Under the pieces are notes generated by a model that was given only the letters and a program-made list of their open reading frames with translations, was not told the DNA's origin and made no database searches. A program made the position numbers and the translations under genes. Positions 35,152-43,255 of a DNA stretch of 61,441 bases are shown piece after piece (positions within the stretch are counted from its first letter, which is position 1; every line of letters starts with the position of its first letter). This stretch comes from CAYRHJ01 sp964424105 (lineage in GTDB: Bacteria > Planctomycetota > Phycisphaerae > UBA1845): contig CAYRHJ010000027.1 of assembly GCA_964424105.1 (NCBI GenBank), positions 1-61,441 on the forward strand, in the 5' to 3' direction.

Positions 35152-35763
35152 TTGAACATTGCTGAATTGACAAGTGCAAGTCAAGTGGCACAGACCGATC
35201 AGACACAGCCGGCTGACCGAACGAGCGAGCTTGATGCGGATGACTTTCTGCAATTGCTGGTGACCCAACTCACCAATCAGGATCCGTTGGAGCCCACCAG
35301 CAACGAGGAGCTTTTGCAGCAGTTGTCGGCGATCCGGGACATCCAGTTGTCAACCACGCTGGCGGATTCATTGAAGACGCTGACCGGAAACCAGCGGTAC
35401 GGATCGGCGGCTGCACTGATCGGCAAGCACGTTACGGGCAGGATCGGCGAGGCGGAGTCGGATGCCCCGTTGCTCGAAGGTGTGGTGACGGGCATCCGAT
35501 TCGATCGCACGGGCGCGGTGTTGTTGGAGCTGAGCGGTGGCGAATCGTTGCCCCTGGAAGGGTTGGTGTCCGTCCGTGAAACGGACTCCGCCGGCAGTTC
35601 GTTCATGGGACAACTGGTCCGCGGGGTTGATCGAACAGGGATCGAACCTGAGGTGATCGAAGGTGTCGTGACACAAGTTCGCAACGACGACGAAGAAGGA
35701 TTAGTGCTTGAATTGGATTCCGGGCGGCGGCTGAGAATCGGCGACCTGTTGCCCGCCGTTTAA
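35152..35763 (+). CDS. flgD: Flagellar hook scaffolding protein FlgD
   Basis: 203-aa hook cap protein. The N-terminal conserved part DADDFLQLLVTQLTNQDPLE is the FlgD signature, with the AEFSTLEQM-like region replaced by QQLSAIRDIQLSTTLADSLK. The C-terminal half is not the usual Tudor/Fn3 mix. It seems to hold two related beta modules, about 102-140 (EGVVTGIRFDRTGAVLLELS) and about 167-200 (EGVVTQVRNDDEEGLVLELD). TTG 35152 is the start, with GAAGGG about 9 nt upstream. It lies directly before flgE as usual. Confidence 0.92.
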   Translation: MNIAELTSASQVAQTDQTQPADRTSELDADDFLQLLVTQLTNQDPLEPTSNEELLQQLSAIRDIQLSTTLADSLKTLTGNQRYGSAAALIGKHVTGRIGEAESDAPLLEGVVTGIRFDRTGAVLLELSGGESLPLEGLVSVRETDSAGSSFMGQLVRGVDRTGIEPEVIEGVVTQVRNDDEEGLVLELDSGRRLRIGDLLPAV

Positions 35764-35939
35764 GGCCCGTGGGGCGACGCCAATAGAATTTTTCGGACAG
35801 GGACGGTCCGTGGAATACGTGTCTCGCTGTGGAGCAGCGACGAATGATAAGCCAGGATGGCACGAATCGAGGGATGCGATCGGCGGCGGTGAGGCGGCAG
35901 GGCTTCGCTACATCGGCCGCGTTCGGGAGTATCACATTC

Positions 35940-37634
35940 GTGGGGCTAACCGGGGCTATTTTAACGGGTTTCACGGGTATCAATTCGAATCAGTTGGCCG
36001 TCGAGACGATCGGCAATAACGTCGCCAACGTCAACACGACGGCGTACAAGAATTCGCGAGCACTGTTCGAGACGCTGATGTTTCACACCACGCACGAGGG
36101 AACCGCTCCCGACGGGCAACAGGGCGGCACCAATCCGGTTCAGTTCGGATTTGGCAGCACGTTGGCCACCACGCAGCGGAGTTTCAATCAGGGCAGCACA
36201 GAGCGAACAGGCGTCGTGTCGGACTTGGCCGTGGAAGGGGAAGGGTTTTTCATTCTTGAAACCGCGACCGAGGGCAGTCTCTATACACGTGACGGCGCAT
36301 TTACGCTAAACACCAGCAACGAACTGGTGGCCGCTAACGGATCATTTGTGCAGGGATTCACCGCCTCCCAGGATGGGACCATCGAGTCGGGGTCGCTGGA
36401 CCGCTTGAACATACCGCTGGGCGAGTTGTCCGAAGCCGGCGCGACGACATTGGCTCGTCTATCCGGAAACCTGAACGCGTCCAGCGAGATGGCAGCCACG
36501 GGAGCCGTGTCCGTTTCGACGCCGTTGACGGCAACGGGCGGCGAACCGGCATCCGCCACCACCGCGCTGGACTCGCTGACCGATTCCGAAGGCGTGGCCC
36601 TGTTCAATACCGGCGACGTGATCGAGATTCGCGGCGTCAAAAAGGGTGGCCTGGACATTCCCACGACGCAATTTGTCGTGGGGTCGGATGGTTCGACGTA
36701 TGGTGAATTGGCTGCGTTTCTGGAAACGACGTTCGGCATTGACACGAGCGATTCCGCAGCCGGCGCGCCCGGAGTGACCATCGGCGACGGAACCATCGAT
36801 CCGGCTGGCGCCTTGATCGTTCGTTCGAATGGTGGCGACGTCAACGCGATTGAATTGGATGCCAGCTCCATTCGTAACGGGACCACGGGCGCGGCTCCGT
36901 TTACTTTTTCAACGACGCCATCGACGGGCGAAGGAACCACCACGAGCTTCCTGGTGTTCGATTCGTTGGGAACGCCGTTGGAAGTGCGGCTGCGTCTCGT
37001 CCTTCAATCTCGCTCCGACGAGGGGAATACCTGGGGATTCACGGCTGAGTCTCCCAATGGCCTGACGGCGGCCCCGCTGCTGGGGCAAGGGACCGTTTCC
37101 TTCGATCCGACCGGTCGATTCGTGGCTTCGACAGGAACGCAGATCAGTATTCCGCGTGGCGAGAGCGGCGCGATCAATCCGATCGTTTTCAATCTGGATT
37201 TCGGCGACATGACCGGTTTGACATCGATCGCGGGGGTTTCGACGGTTTCGCTGTCCTCCCAGGATGGATTCCCGGAGGGCATTCTGACCGGATACACCAT
37301 CGATCCGGATGGCGTGATCAACGGCACATTTTCCAACGGTCAAGCCAGGGTGTTGGGACAGGTGGCGCTGGCCACTTTCGCTAACAACCGCGGGCTGGTG
37401 GCGCAAAGCGAAAATACGTTTGTCGTGGGGGTGAATTCCGGTCAGCCAGTGGTGCGGGCGCCGCAAACCGGTGCAGCCGGTCAGATTCGATCGGGCGAAC
37501 TGGAACAGAGCAACGTGGATCTTGCACGGGAGTTGATCGGGTTGATCACGGCGTCGACGGGTTTTTCCGCAGCCAGCCGAACGGTTCGAACCGCCGACGA
37601 CATGTTGCAGGAACTGATGTTGCTGGTGAATTAG
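35940..37634 (+). CDS. flgE: Flagellar hook protein FlgE
   Basis: 564-aa hook subunit. From GTG 35940 it reads MGLTGAILTGFTGINSNQLA and then VETIGNNVANVNTTAYK, the standard N-terminal helix. The C-terminal axial motif is SGELEQSNVDLARELIGLIT...FSAASRTVRTADDMLQELM. The central region is long (about 130-430), which suggests an extra hook domain (D2/D3). The frame is open from 35829, but residues before the GTG do not match the family, so the internal GTG is preferred. The protein polymerises outside the cell with FlgD as scaffold. Confidence 0.92.
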   Translation: MGLTGAILTGFTGINSNQLAVETIGNNVANVNTTAYKNSRALFETLMFHTTHEGTAPDGQQGGTNPVQFGFGSTLATTQRSFNQGSTERTGVVSDLAVEGEGFFILETATEGSLYTRDGAFTLNTSNELVAANGSFVQGFTASQDGTIESGSLDRLNIPLGELSEAGATTLARLSGNLNASSEMAATGAVSVSTPLTATGGEPASATTALDSLTDSEGVALFNTGDVIEIRGVKKGGLDIPTTQFVVGSDGSTYGELAAFLETTFGIDTSDSAAGAPGVTIGDGTIDPAGALIVRSNGGDVNAIELDASSIRNGTTGAAPFTFSTTPSTGEGTTTSFLVFDSLGTPLEVRLRLVLQSRSDEGNTWGFTAESPNGLTAAPLLGQGTVSFDPTGRFVASTGTQISIPRGESGAINPIVFNLDFGDMTGLTSIAGVSTVSLSSQDGFPEGILTGYTIDPDGVINGTFSNGQARVLGQVALATFANNRGLVAQSENTFVVGVNSGQPVVRAPQTGAAGQIRSGELEQSNVDLARELIGLITASTGFSAASRTVRTADDMLQELMLLVN

Positions 37635-37678
37635 AGCGCCGAACAGAAAGGCCGACCTGCCATTCGAAAAAACAGGGG

Positions 37679-37791
37679 GACCGCTCGCTTTGTGCTCGCG
37701 GCTCGTATGGATGCGCTCGCGGGTTGGATAGGAAGCGGTCGCGGGTGGGACGAGAATTAGAAGACCGCTCGCTTTGCGCTCGCGGCTCGTA
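37679..37791. repeat. REP-like repeats between flgE and flbD
   Basis: Two B-type units, GACCGCTCGCTTTGTGCTCG plus CGGCTCGT (37679-37709) and GACCGCTCGCTTTGCGCTCG plus CGGCTCGT (37763-37791), with a partial A-type arm (GGAAGCGGTCGCGGG) between them. They occupy most of the 215-bp gap. Confidence 0.7.
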
Positions 37792-37849
37792 AAGACGAGG
37801 TCGATGAGTTGGTGATCGAAATGGTGCTTATGACTGAAAGGCTCGATTG

Positions 37850-38056
37850 ATGATCATGGTAACGCGACTGAATCGTGCGCCCGTGTTCGTCAATGCGGAG
37901 TTGATCAAAATCGTGGAATCGACGCCCGACACGCTCATCACGCTGATCAACGGGGACCATTTCATGGTCCTTGAAACGGTTGAAGAGGTCGTGGGTCGCG
38001 CCATCGACTACGCCCGGCAGATTCGAGGTTTTCGTCTGGTAGAACCGTGCGAATGA
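37850..38056 (+). CDS. flbD: Flagellar protein FlbD
   Basis: 68-aa small protein. TRLNRAPVFVNAELIKIVES and TPDTLITLINGDHFMVLE match the short FlbD/SwrD family encoded between flgE and motA in Firmicutes and spirochaetes. SwrD in Bacillus is known to raise motor power; a similar role here is inferred. Starts at TTG 37847, ATG 37850 and ATG 37856 are possible; the codons are contiguous. No strong ribosome binding site is visible. Confidence 0.88.
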   Translation: MIMVTRLNRAPVFVNAELIKIVESTPDTLITLINGDHFMVLETVEEVVGRAIDYARQIRGFRLVEPCE

Positions 38057-38190
38057 GTCATCCACCGGTTGAGGCTGCATCCAATGGGTTTTCACATCGT
38101 CAAGGGCGGTCCGCAAGCCGTCGATATCAGGGGATGCGAGTGCGGCTACGCTATGAGCGACGGACGCGTTTCGTCCGATAGGAATATGCG

Positions 38191-38970
38191 ATGGACATCG
38201 CCACCATTATCGGCCTGATATCAGCCGTTAGCTTGATCATCTGGGCCATCGCGTCCAACAGCCCTCTCGCGGCATTCATCGATGCCCCGTCCATTGCGAT
38301 CGTCGTGGGCGGTTCCATCGCGGCTGTCTTGGTCGCGTTTCCGTTGGGCAACGTGCTGGGCCTGGTCAAGGTGATTCGCAAGACCGTTTTCACCAAGGCC
38401 ACCGACCCCACCAAGCTCATCGGCGATCTCGTGCATTACGCGGAGGTTGCTCGGCGCGACGGGATCTTGGCCTTGGAAAACGTGACCAACGAGGTTTCGG
38501 ACTCCTTCCTGGTCAGCGGCATTCAGATGGCGGTGGACGGTACGGACCCGGCGTTGGTGGAACAGATGATGAACAGCGAGTTAGAAGCGCTGACCCAGCG
38601 TCACACCAATGGAAGAGCCTTGCTGGATGCGGTGGGAAAATACGCGCCGGCGTTCGGCATGATCGGGACGCTCGTGGGCTTGGTCATCATGCTCAAGAAC
38701 ATGGACGATCCGTCGCGCATCGGTCCGGGCATGGCCGTCGCGTTGCTGACGACGCTTTACGGATCATTGATGGCCAACGTGGTCGCCCTTCCGCTGGCCG
38801 ATAAGCTGGGTGTTCGCAGTGCGGAGGAGTTGTTGCTGAAGGAGATCATCATCCGCGGGATCATGGCCATCCAATCGGGTGACAACCCCCGCATCGTCGA
38901 GCAGAAGCTCAAGACGTTCCTTCCGCAACGATTGCGCGATGCGACGGCGGATCAGAAGAGCGCTGCCTAG
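38191..38970 (+). CDS. motA: Flagellar motor stator protein MotA
   Basis: 259-aa protein with four transmembrane helices (N-terminal IIGLISAVSLIIWAIAS, APSIAIVVGGSIAAVLVAF, then the pair around YAPAFGMIGTLVGLVIMLK and GMAVALLTTLYGSLMANVVAL). It carries the Pro needed for torque generation and a large cytoplasmic loop with HYAEVARRDGILALEN. It is the MotA/PomA type; H+ versus Na+ coupling cannot be read with certainty. The overlapping motB follows after 11 nt. Confidence 0.95.
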   Translation: MDIATIIGLISAVSLIIWAIASNSPLAAFIDAPSIAIVVGGSIAAVLVAFPLGNVLGLVKVIRKTVFTKATDPTKLIGDLVHYAEVARRDGILALENVTNEVSDSFLVSGIQMAVDGTDPALVEQMMNSELEALTQRHTNGRALLDAVGKYAPAFGMIGTLVGLVIMLKNMDDPSRIGPGMAVALLTTLYGSLMANVVALPLADKLGVRSAEELLLKEIIIRGIMAIQSGDNPRIVEQKLKTFLPQRLRDATADQKSAA

Positions 38971-38981
38971 GGGTTCCATCG

Positions 38982-39743
38982 ATGCCGAAGAGGAAAAAAG
39001 CCGCAGCTTCCAAGGGCGCGCCTGAATGGATGGTGACGTATGGCGACATGATGTCGCTGCTCTTGTGCTTTTTCGTGATCCTGGTGTCGATGAGTGAGGT
39101 CAAGAAAGACGAGAAATTTCAGGAGGTCATGGATTCGATTCGGGCCGCGTTCGGATACGACGGTTCACTCGGGTCGGTTCCAGTCCCCAATACAATCAAA
39201 AACAGCCTGGTCGAACAGCTCCGGGAAATCGTCCTGCCGGACCTGCGTGACAGGGAAGGTGATTCGGATATCGAGGGCATTGATGGGCGAGTCTTCCGCG
39301 TGACCAATGTTCGCGAGGGGATCAGCGTTGAAGTCGGCGGCAGGATTTCATTTGATCGATTCAGCGCAGAGCTTAAACCGGGGGCAGTCGACCTCTTGCA
39401 GCGATTGGCTGCTCGAATAATGGGGCACAACACGGTGATTCACGTGCGCGGGCATGCGACTCGCGAACCGTTACCGGCCGGTCATGCGTATCAAGACCCC
39501 ATGGAACTGTCATTGGCGCGGGCGCAGGCGGTGGCCGCGGCGCTGATGTCCGAGGGCATTCGCAGTGAACGCATCCGCATCGTCGGTGCCGGTTCACATG
39601 AGCCCTTGGTAGCCCAAGCCTACACCGAGGATCGGCAGGCGGCCAATCGACGCACCGAGGTCGTCGTGACCGAGGCCATTGTTGAGGATTATTCCGGCGA
39701 GCCACTGTCCGTCGAGGAGCGAGAACCTGGTTATGGCCCATGA
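38982..39743 (+). CDS. motB: Flagellar motor stator protein MotB
   Basis: 253-aa stator subunit. One N-terminal helix contains the essential ion-binding Asp22 in TYGDMMSLLLCFFVILVSM. A plug/linker follows, and then the OmpA-like peptidoglycan-binding domain (about 115-240, with IHVRGHATREPLP, LARAQAVAAALMSEGI and RQAANRRTEVVV). It anchors the stator to the cell wall, which suggests a peptidoglycan wall, in line with murJ in this window. The stop overlaps the fliL start by 11 nt. Confidence 0.95.
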   Translation: MPKRKKAAASKGAPEWMVTYGDMMSLLLCFFVILVSMSEVKKDEKFQEVMDSIRAAFGYDGSLGSVPVPNTIKNSLVEQLREIVLPDLRDREGDSDIEGIDGRVFRVTNVREGISVEVGGRISFDRFSAELKPGAVDLLQRLAARIMGHNTVIHVRGHATREPLPAGHAYQDPMELSLARAQAVAAALMSEGIRSERIRIVGAGSHEPLVAQAYTEDRQAANRRTEVVVTEAIVEDYSGEPLSVEEREPGYGP

Positions 39744-40260
39744 AGAATCGACACCGCAGGAAGTTTCACCGAAGGCGATGGGCAAAGGGCGTTGGAAGAC
39801 GCCGGCCATCGTGGCTGGGTTGATGTTGACCGAGGGCGTGGGCATCTTCCTGATAATGAAAATGGTCAGCCCAGCGCCGCAGGTGGCCCGTGCGGCGGAC
39901 GAAATGGGCACGGCCGACGATCCGTTGGGTCTGAATAACCGTGTGGAGATCGTCCTGTGTGACATCAGCGCCTTCAATCGCAAGGAAGGCAGGCTTTTTG
40001 TTTACAACGCGACGATTTCCGTGCTGGTCGATGCCGATGATCAGGACAAGATCGCCCGATTCGTGGAGGTTCGAGAGCAATCCATCAAGGATCGGATTCA
40101 GGTCATCTTTCGATCCGCCGATCCCAAGGACCTGGGCGATCCCGGCTTGGAATCGATCAAGCGACAACTGGTTTTCGAGCTTAATAATCTCCTGGGCGGA
40201 AAAGAGCTGATTCGCGACGTCCTGATTCCCAAACTGTTGCAGTCGCGGGCCAACCTTTGA
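39733..40260 (+). CDS. fliL: Flagellar basal body-associated protein FliL
   Basis: 175-aa protein. ATG 39733 overlaps the motB stop; a longer frame (39679) would add residues translated from motB in another frame. There is one transmembrane helix (about 22-46, TPAIVAGLMLTEGVGIFLIM). The periplasmic domain resembles the FliL stomatin-like fold, with YNATISVLVDADDQDKIAR and LVFELNNLLGGKELIRDVLI. FliL surrounds and stabilises the stator. The usual next gene, fliM, is absent and fliN follows. Confidence 0.9.
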   Translation: MAHEESTPQEVSPKAMGKGRWKTPAIVAGLMLTEGVGIFLIMKMVSPAPQVARAADEMGTADDPLGLNNRVEIVLCDISAFNRKEGRLFVYNATISVLVDADDQDKIARFVEVREQSIKDRIQVIFRSADPKDLGDPGLESIKRQLVFELNNLLGGKELIRDVLIPKLLQSRANL

Positions 40261-40312
40261 TTGTGGAGCGCCAGCCCCCTGCGTCGATAAGACGCCAAAC
40301 GGATGATTGGGC

Positions 40313-41152
40313 ATGCCCGACGAACCCATGGAAAATCAATCGGACCGTACCAGCCCGGATGCCACGGCAACGGACTCCGCGCCGCAGTCCGCGCTGGATT
40401 CGGACGAGGAGTCGGGCGGTGGGCCTTTGAAACCGGAAGACATCGAAGCCCTTCAACAGCAGCTTCAACAGGATCAGAAGGCGGTTTTGTCTTCCGAGAC
40501 CGCCGATCCGGCGGGCGTGGCCACTGACGGCACGGATGGAGGGCTGGATTCCGGCCTGCGCCGGAATGACGGAGAATCCGCCGGAATGCCGGAGAAAGTT
40601 CCGTCACTCCGGCGAATGCCGGAGTCCAGGGAACCGCGCAGAGGGCTGGATTCCGGCGTTCGCCGGAATGACGGTGGGAAAGGGGCGGAGTTGCAGGCTG
40701 ATTTCGATCAGGCGCAAAATCCGCCTGACGCTGAGGCAGTTTCTGCATCCGATGGTACACCTGAAGACGATTTATCCGCGCTGGACCCCGGCCTTCGCCG
40801 GGGTGACGGAAAGAGCCGCGCGGCCGAGGTCGCGGGTCTGAACGCCCGACCGATGGATTTGCCGGATTTTTCTTCTGACTCGGACGCCGCGAACCGTCGG
40901 GATATCTCCGTCTTGCGCGATGTTGATCTGAAGGTCCACATCGAACTGGGGCAGACGCAGATGTACATCGAGGACGTCCTCAAGTTGCACGAGGGCAGCG
41001 TCGTCGAGTTGGATAATTTGGCCGGTGACCCGGTCGACGTGTTCGTCAATGGACGGCTGGTGGCCCGTGGTGAGGTGCTGGTGCTCAGTGACAACTTCTG
41101 CGTACGAGTCAGTGAAATCGTATCGGGTCCCCAACCCGTTTCTGTTGTCTAG
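40313..41152 (+). CDS. fliN: Flagellar motor switch protein FliN with repeat-riddled N-terminal region
   Basis: 279-aa protein. The last 80 residues are a SpoA domain (VLRDVDLKVHIELGQTQMYI, ...VVELDNLAGDPVDVFVNGRL, GEVLVLSDNFCVRV) as in FliN. The roughly 200-residue N-terminal part has the short helix EDIEALQQQLQQDQKAVLSS near the start. It then consists largely of in-frame translations of the dRS3-like repeat: GLDSGLRRNDG, GLDSGVRRNDG and ALDPGLRRGDG (four copies at 40544-40809). Normal FliN is 100-140 aa. No phosphatase (FliY) domain or FliM-like middle domain is visible. ATG 40313 is preferred over TTG 40307. Confidence 0.88.
   Translation: MPDEPMENQSDRTSPDATATDSAPQSALDSDEESGGGPLKPEDIEALQQQLQQDQKAVLSSETADPAGVATDGTDGGLDSGLRRNDGESAGMPEKVPSLRRMPESREPRRGLDSGVRRNDGGKGAELQADFDQAQNPPDAEAVSASDGTPEDDLSALDPGLRRGDGKSRAAEVAGLNARPMDLPDFSSDSDAANRRDISVLRDVDLKVHIELGQTQMYIEDVLKLHEGSVVELDNLAGDPVDVFVNGRLVARGEVLVLSDNFCVRVSEIVSGPQPVSVV
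40544..40809. repeat. Four dRS3-like repeats inside fliN
   Basis: Copies at 40544-40572, 40602-40630 (opposite orientation), 40646-40674 and 40781-40809, each with the CCGGC-N-GCCGG core. All sit in the linker-coding part of fliN and none breaks the frame. Confidence 0.85.
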
Positions 41153-42020
41153 CCGGTTCGATTCATTTCGTTTAATTCCTGTTGTCATTTTTTCGGTCAT
41201 TGTGTCAGGCGTGGAAGGTGTGCGTGCCGACGGCCTGGAATGGCCATCGAGTCCGGCGACGACGGCCGGACCGTCATTCCGGCGCAGGCCGGAATCCAGC
41301 CCTCCGCACGTCCCGTCAATGACTGCGGCGAATCAATCGATGGCCCTCGCGCCGCATAACGAAAATGCAGAACCGGCGCACCCGGACGTGACGAACCCGC
41401 CGACTGCTTGTGACGGCCTGTCCGTCATTCCGGCGCAGGACGGAATCCAGCAGTCGGTCGATCTGAAAACCGGGTCTCGCGTGGCCGGAATCGCAAATCC
41501 GTCTGAACGTGAATTGACAATCAACCGTCCGGCCGTTCAAGGCAGCAAGACGGCCGAGCAAGCGCCATGGTATCGTCAAGGGATCACGTCGCTGCTGGTG
41601 GTTTTGGCATTGATCGCGGTGTCTGCCGTTTTGGCCAAGCGCTTTTTCAAAAGCTCGCACGCGGTGGGCAATGAATGGTTGAGTGTGCTGTCTCGGACCC
41701 ACCTTTCTCCCAAACAAAGCATTGCCCTCGTGCAAACCGGCACCAAGTTGACGTTTGTGGGTATCAGTCCGGGCAATATGAACGTGTTGCGCGTCGTGGA
41801 AGATCCCGAGGAGGTCGCGGTCATTCGTGGCCAACTGCGCTTGCGGCAAGTGCCCGGCGCAAGTCCCTTCGATTCACAACTGGAACGGCAGGCCGAGCGA
41901 TTCGCGGAACGAACGGATTCAGATGCTGGCATCGTCCCGAACGCATCCGAGCGGATGTCAAGTGCCCGGCGTGACGTTCGTGGACTGCTGGAACAATTGC
42001 GATCCAGACAACGTGCCTAG
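41145..42020 (+). CDS. fliO: Flagellar biosynthesis protein FliO with repeat-derived N-terminal insert
   Basis: 291-aa protein. The FliO core is a transmembrane helix (about 146-168, GITSLLVVLALIAVSAVLAK) followed by the small beta domain LSVLSRTHLSPKQSIALVQT and KLTFVGIS. An N-terminal hydrophobic segment (RLIPVVIFSVIVSGVEGVRA) resembles a signal peptide. Between them lies a disordered stretch of about 110 residues containing two dRS3-like repeat translations (PSFRRRPESSP and LSVIPAQDGIQ). FliO helps assemble the FliP ring. The start is uncertain: TTG 41145 overlaps the fliN stop, and the frame is open further upstream inside fliN. Confidence 0.78.
   Translation: MSSRFDSFRLIPVVIFSVIVSGVEGVRADGLEWPSSPATTAGPSFRRRPESSPPHVPSMTAANQSMALAPHNENAEPAHPDVTNPPTACDGLSVIPAQDGIQQSVDLKTGSRVAGIANPSERELTINRPAVQGSKTAEQAPWYRQGITSLLVVLALIAVSAVLAKRFFKSSHAVGNEWLSVLSRTHLSPKQSIALVQTGTKLTFVGISPGNMNVLRVVEDPEEVAVIRGQLRLRQVPGASPFDSQLERQAERFAERTDSDAGIVPNASERMSSARRDVRGLLEQLRSRQRA
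41272..41450. repeat. Two dRS3-like repeats inside fliO
   Basis: Copies at 41272-41300 (GTCATTCCGGCGCAGGCCGG then AATCCAG) and 41422-41450 (GTCATTCCGGCGCAGGACGG then AATCCAG), same orientation, both in the linker-coding region. Confidence 0.8.
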
Positions 42021-42024
42021 ATGA

Positions 42025-42052
42025 GTCACTCCGGCGAAAGCCGGGGTCCAGG
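42025..42052. repeat. dRS3-like repeat between fliO and fliP
   Basis: One copy, GTCACTCCGGCGAAAGCCGG then GGTCCAGG, 27 bp before the fliP start codon. Confidence 0.7.
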
Positions 42053-42079
42053 TACACACGCTGATGGAGTGGCGCGCCA

Positions 42080-42928
42080 ATGGTGCATGGATGCACATTC
42101 AAACCCGCGGTCTCGCTGATGGTCCTTTCGGTGGCCATTCCGCTTGCGCCTGCCCGCGCCCAGGCTAATCTTCCACTCGGAACCGCCGCCGCAGCCATTG
42201 ATAATCCCTTGAACATTCCCGACATGCGCGGGGTGCTGCCCAAAGCCACCGACGGCGAGGGCGTCAGCGCGACTCTGCAAATCCTGGTCTTGATGACCGT
42301 GCTGACGTTGGTGCCCAGCATCCTCATCATGACGACCTGCTTCGCGCGCATCCTGATCGTGCTGGCCCTTTTGCGGCAAGCATTGGCCACGCCGCAGCTT
42401 CCCCCCGGGCAAGTGTTGATGGGCCTGTCGCTGTTCATGACGGTATTGATCATGGGACCGACGTGGTCACGAGTGAACCGCGACGCGCTCCAGCCCTATC
42501 TGGAAACGCGCATGTCCCAACGGGACGCGCTGGATAACGCGCTGGTGCACATGCGGCAGTTCATGTACGCCCAGATCGACGAAAGCGGGAATCACGAGGA
42601 CATCTATCTGTTTCACGAATACGCCCTGGGCGCCGCGATTCCCGATGCCGTCGAGCTGACCCTGGCCGACATCCCCACAACCGCGCTGGTCCCGGCGTTT
42701 ATCTTGAGCGAGCTGAAGACGGCCTTTGTGATGGGGTTTCGGATTTACCTGCCGTTCCTGGTGATCGACATGGTCATCGCGTCCATCTTGATTTCCATGG
42801 GCATGATGATGCTGCCGCCGGTGTTGATCAGCCTGCCGTTCAAGATTCTGTTGTTCGTGCTCGCGGACGGTTGGCATTTGATCGTGGAGACCCTGCTCAA
42901 CAGTTTTGACATTTTGCGAGCCGGCTAG
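42080..42928 (+). CDS. fliP: Flagellar export gate protein FliP
   Basis: 282-aa export gate component. It has a signal peptide (SLMVLSVAIPLAPARAQA), then the conserved helices LMTVLTLVPSILIMTTCFAR and VLMGLSLFMTVLIMGPTW. Then come VPAFILSELKTAFVMGFRIY and LPFLVIDMVIASILISMGMM, the FliP signature. It forms the pentameric core of the FliPQR gate. The gene order fliO-fliP-fliQ-fliR is canonical. ATG 42080 is not preceded by a clear ribosome binding site; the preceding repeat copy is within 30 bp. Confidence 0.96.
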   Translation: MVHGCTFKPAVSLMVLSVAIPLAPARAQANLPLGTAAAAIDNPLNIPDMRGVLPKATDGEGVSATLQILVLMTVLTLVPSILIMTTCFARILIVLALLRQALATPQLPPGQVLMGLSLFMTVLIMGPTWSRVNRDALQPYLETRMSQRDALDNALVHMRQFMYAQIDESGNHEDIYLFHEYALGAAIPDAVELTLADIPTTALVPAFILSELKTAFVMGFRIYLPFLVIDMVIASILISMGMMMLPPVLISLPFKILLFVLADGWHLIVETLLNSFDILRAG

Positions 42929-42959
42929 CTGTGTAGGAATCGTTGGAAAGGATTGAATA

Positions 42960-43217
42960 ATGGACATGGGTGCGGCGCTGGATATCGGTCGAAATGCGTT
43001 TTTCATGGCGCTGTCAACGTCAGCACCGATCCTGCTGATAGGGTTGATCGTGGGGCTGGTCATTTCAATCTTGCAGTCCGTCACGCAATTGCAGGAGCAG
43101 ACCTTGACGTTCGTACCCAAGATCGCCGCCATGGTGGTGGCTGCGTCCTATTTCATACCCTGGATCGCCAACCGAATGCTGGACTACACCCGTGAAATGT
43201 TCAGCACGTTCCCATGA
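42960..43217 (+). CDS. fliQ: Flagellar export gate protein FliQ
   Basis: 85-aa protein with two transmembrane helices (APILLIGLIVGLVISILQSV and VPKIAAMVVAASYFIPWIAN) and the linking TQLQEQTLTFVPK, matching FliQ in length and motif. Four copies wrap around FliP in the export gate. GAAAGGATTG is upstream of ATG 42960. Confidence 0.95.
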   Translation: MDMGAALDIGRNAFFMALSTSAPILLIGLIVGLVISILQSVTQLQEQTLTFVPKIAAMVVAASYFIPWIANRMLDYTREMFSTFP

Positions 43218-43255
43218 ATCGTCGGTCATGAAACCCTCGGCAAGTCGAGCATTCC

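Noticed and set aside
35829..35939. FlgE start at 35829
   Set aside because: The 37 extra residues do not fit the axial-protein N-terminus, which should begin close to the first GLTG motif at GTG 35940.
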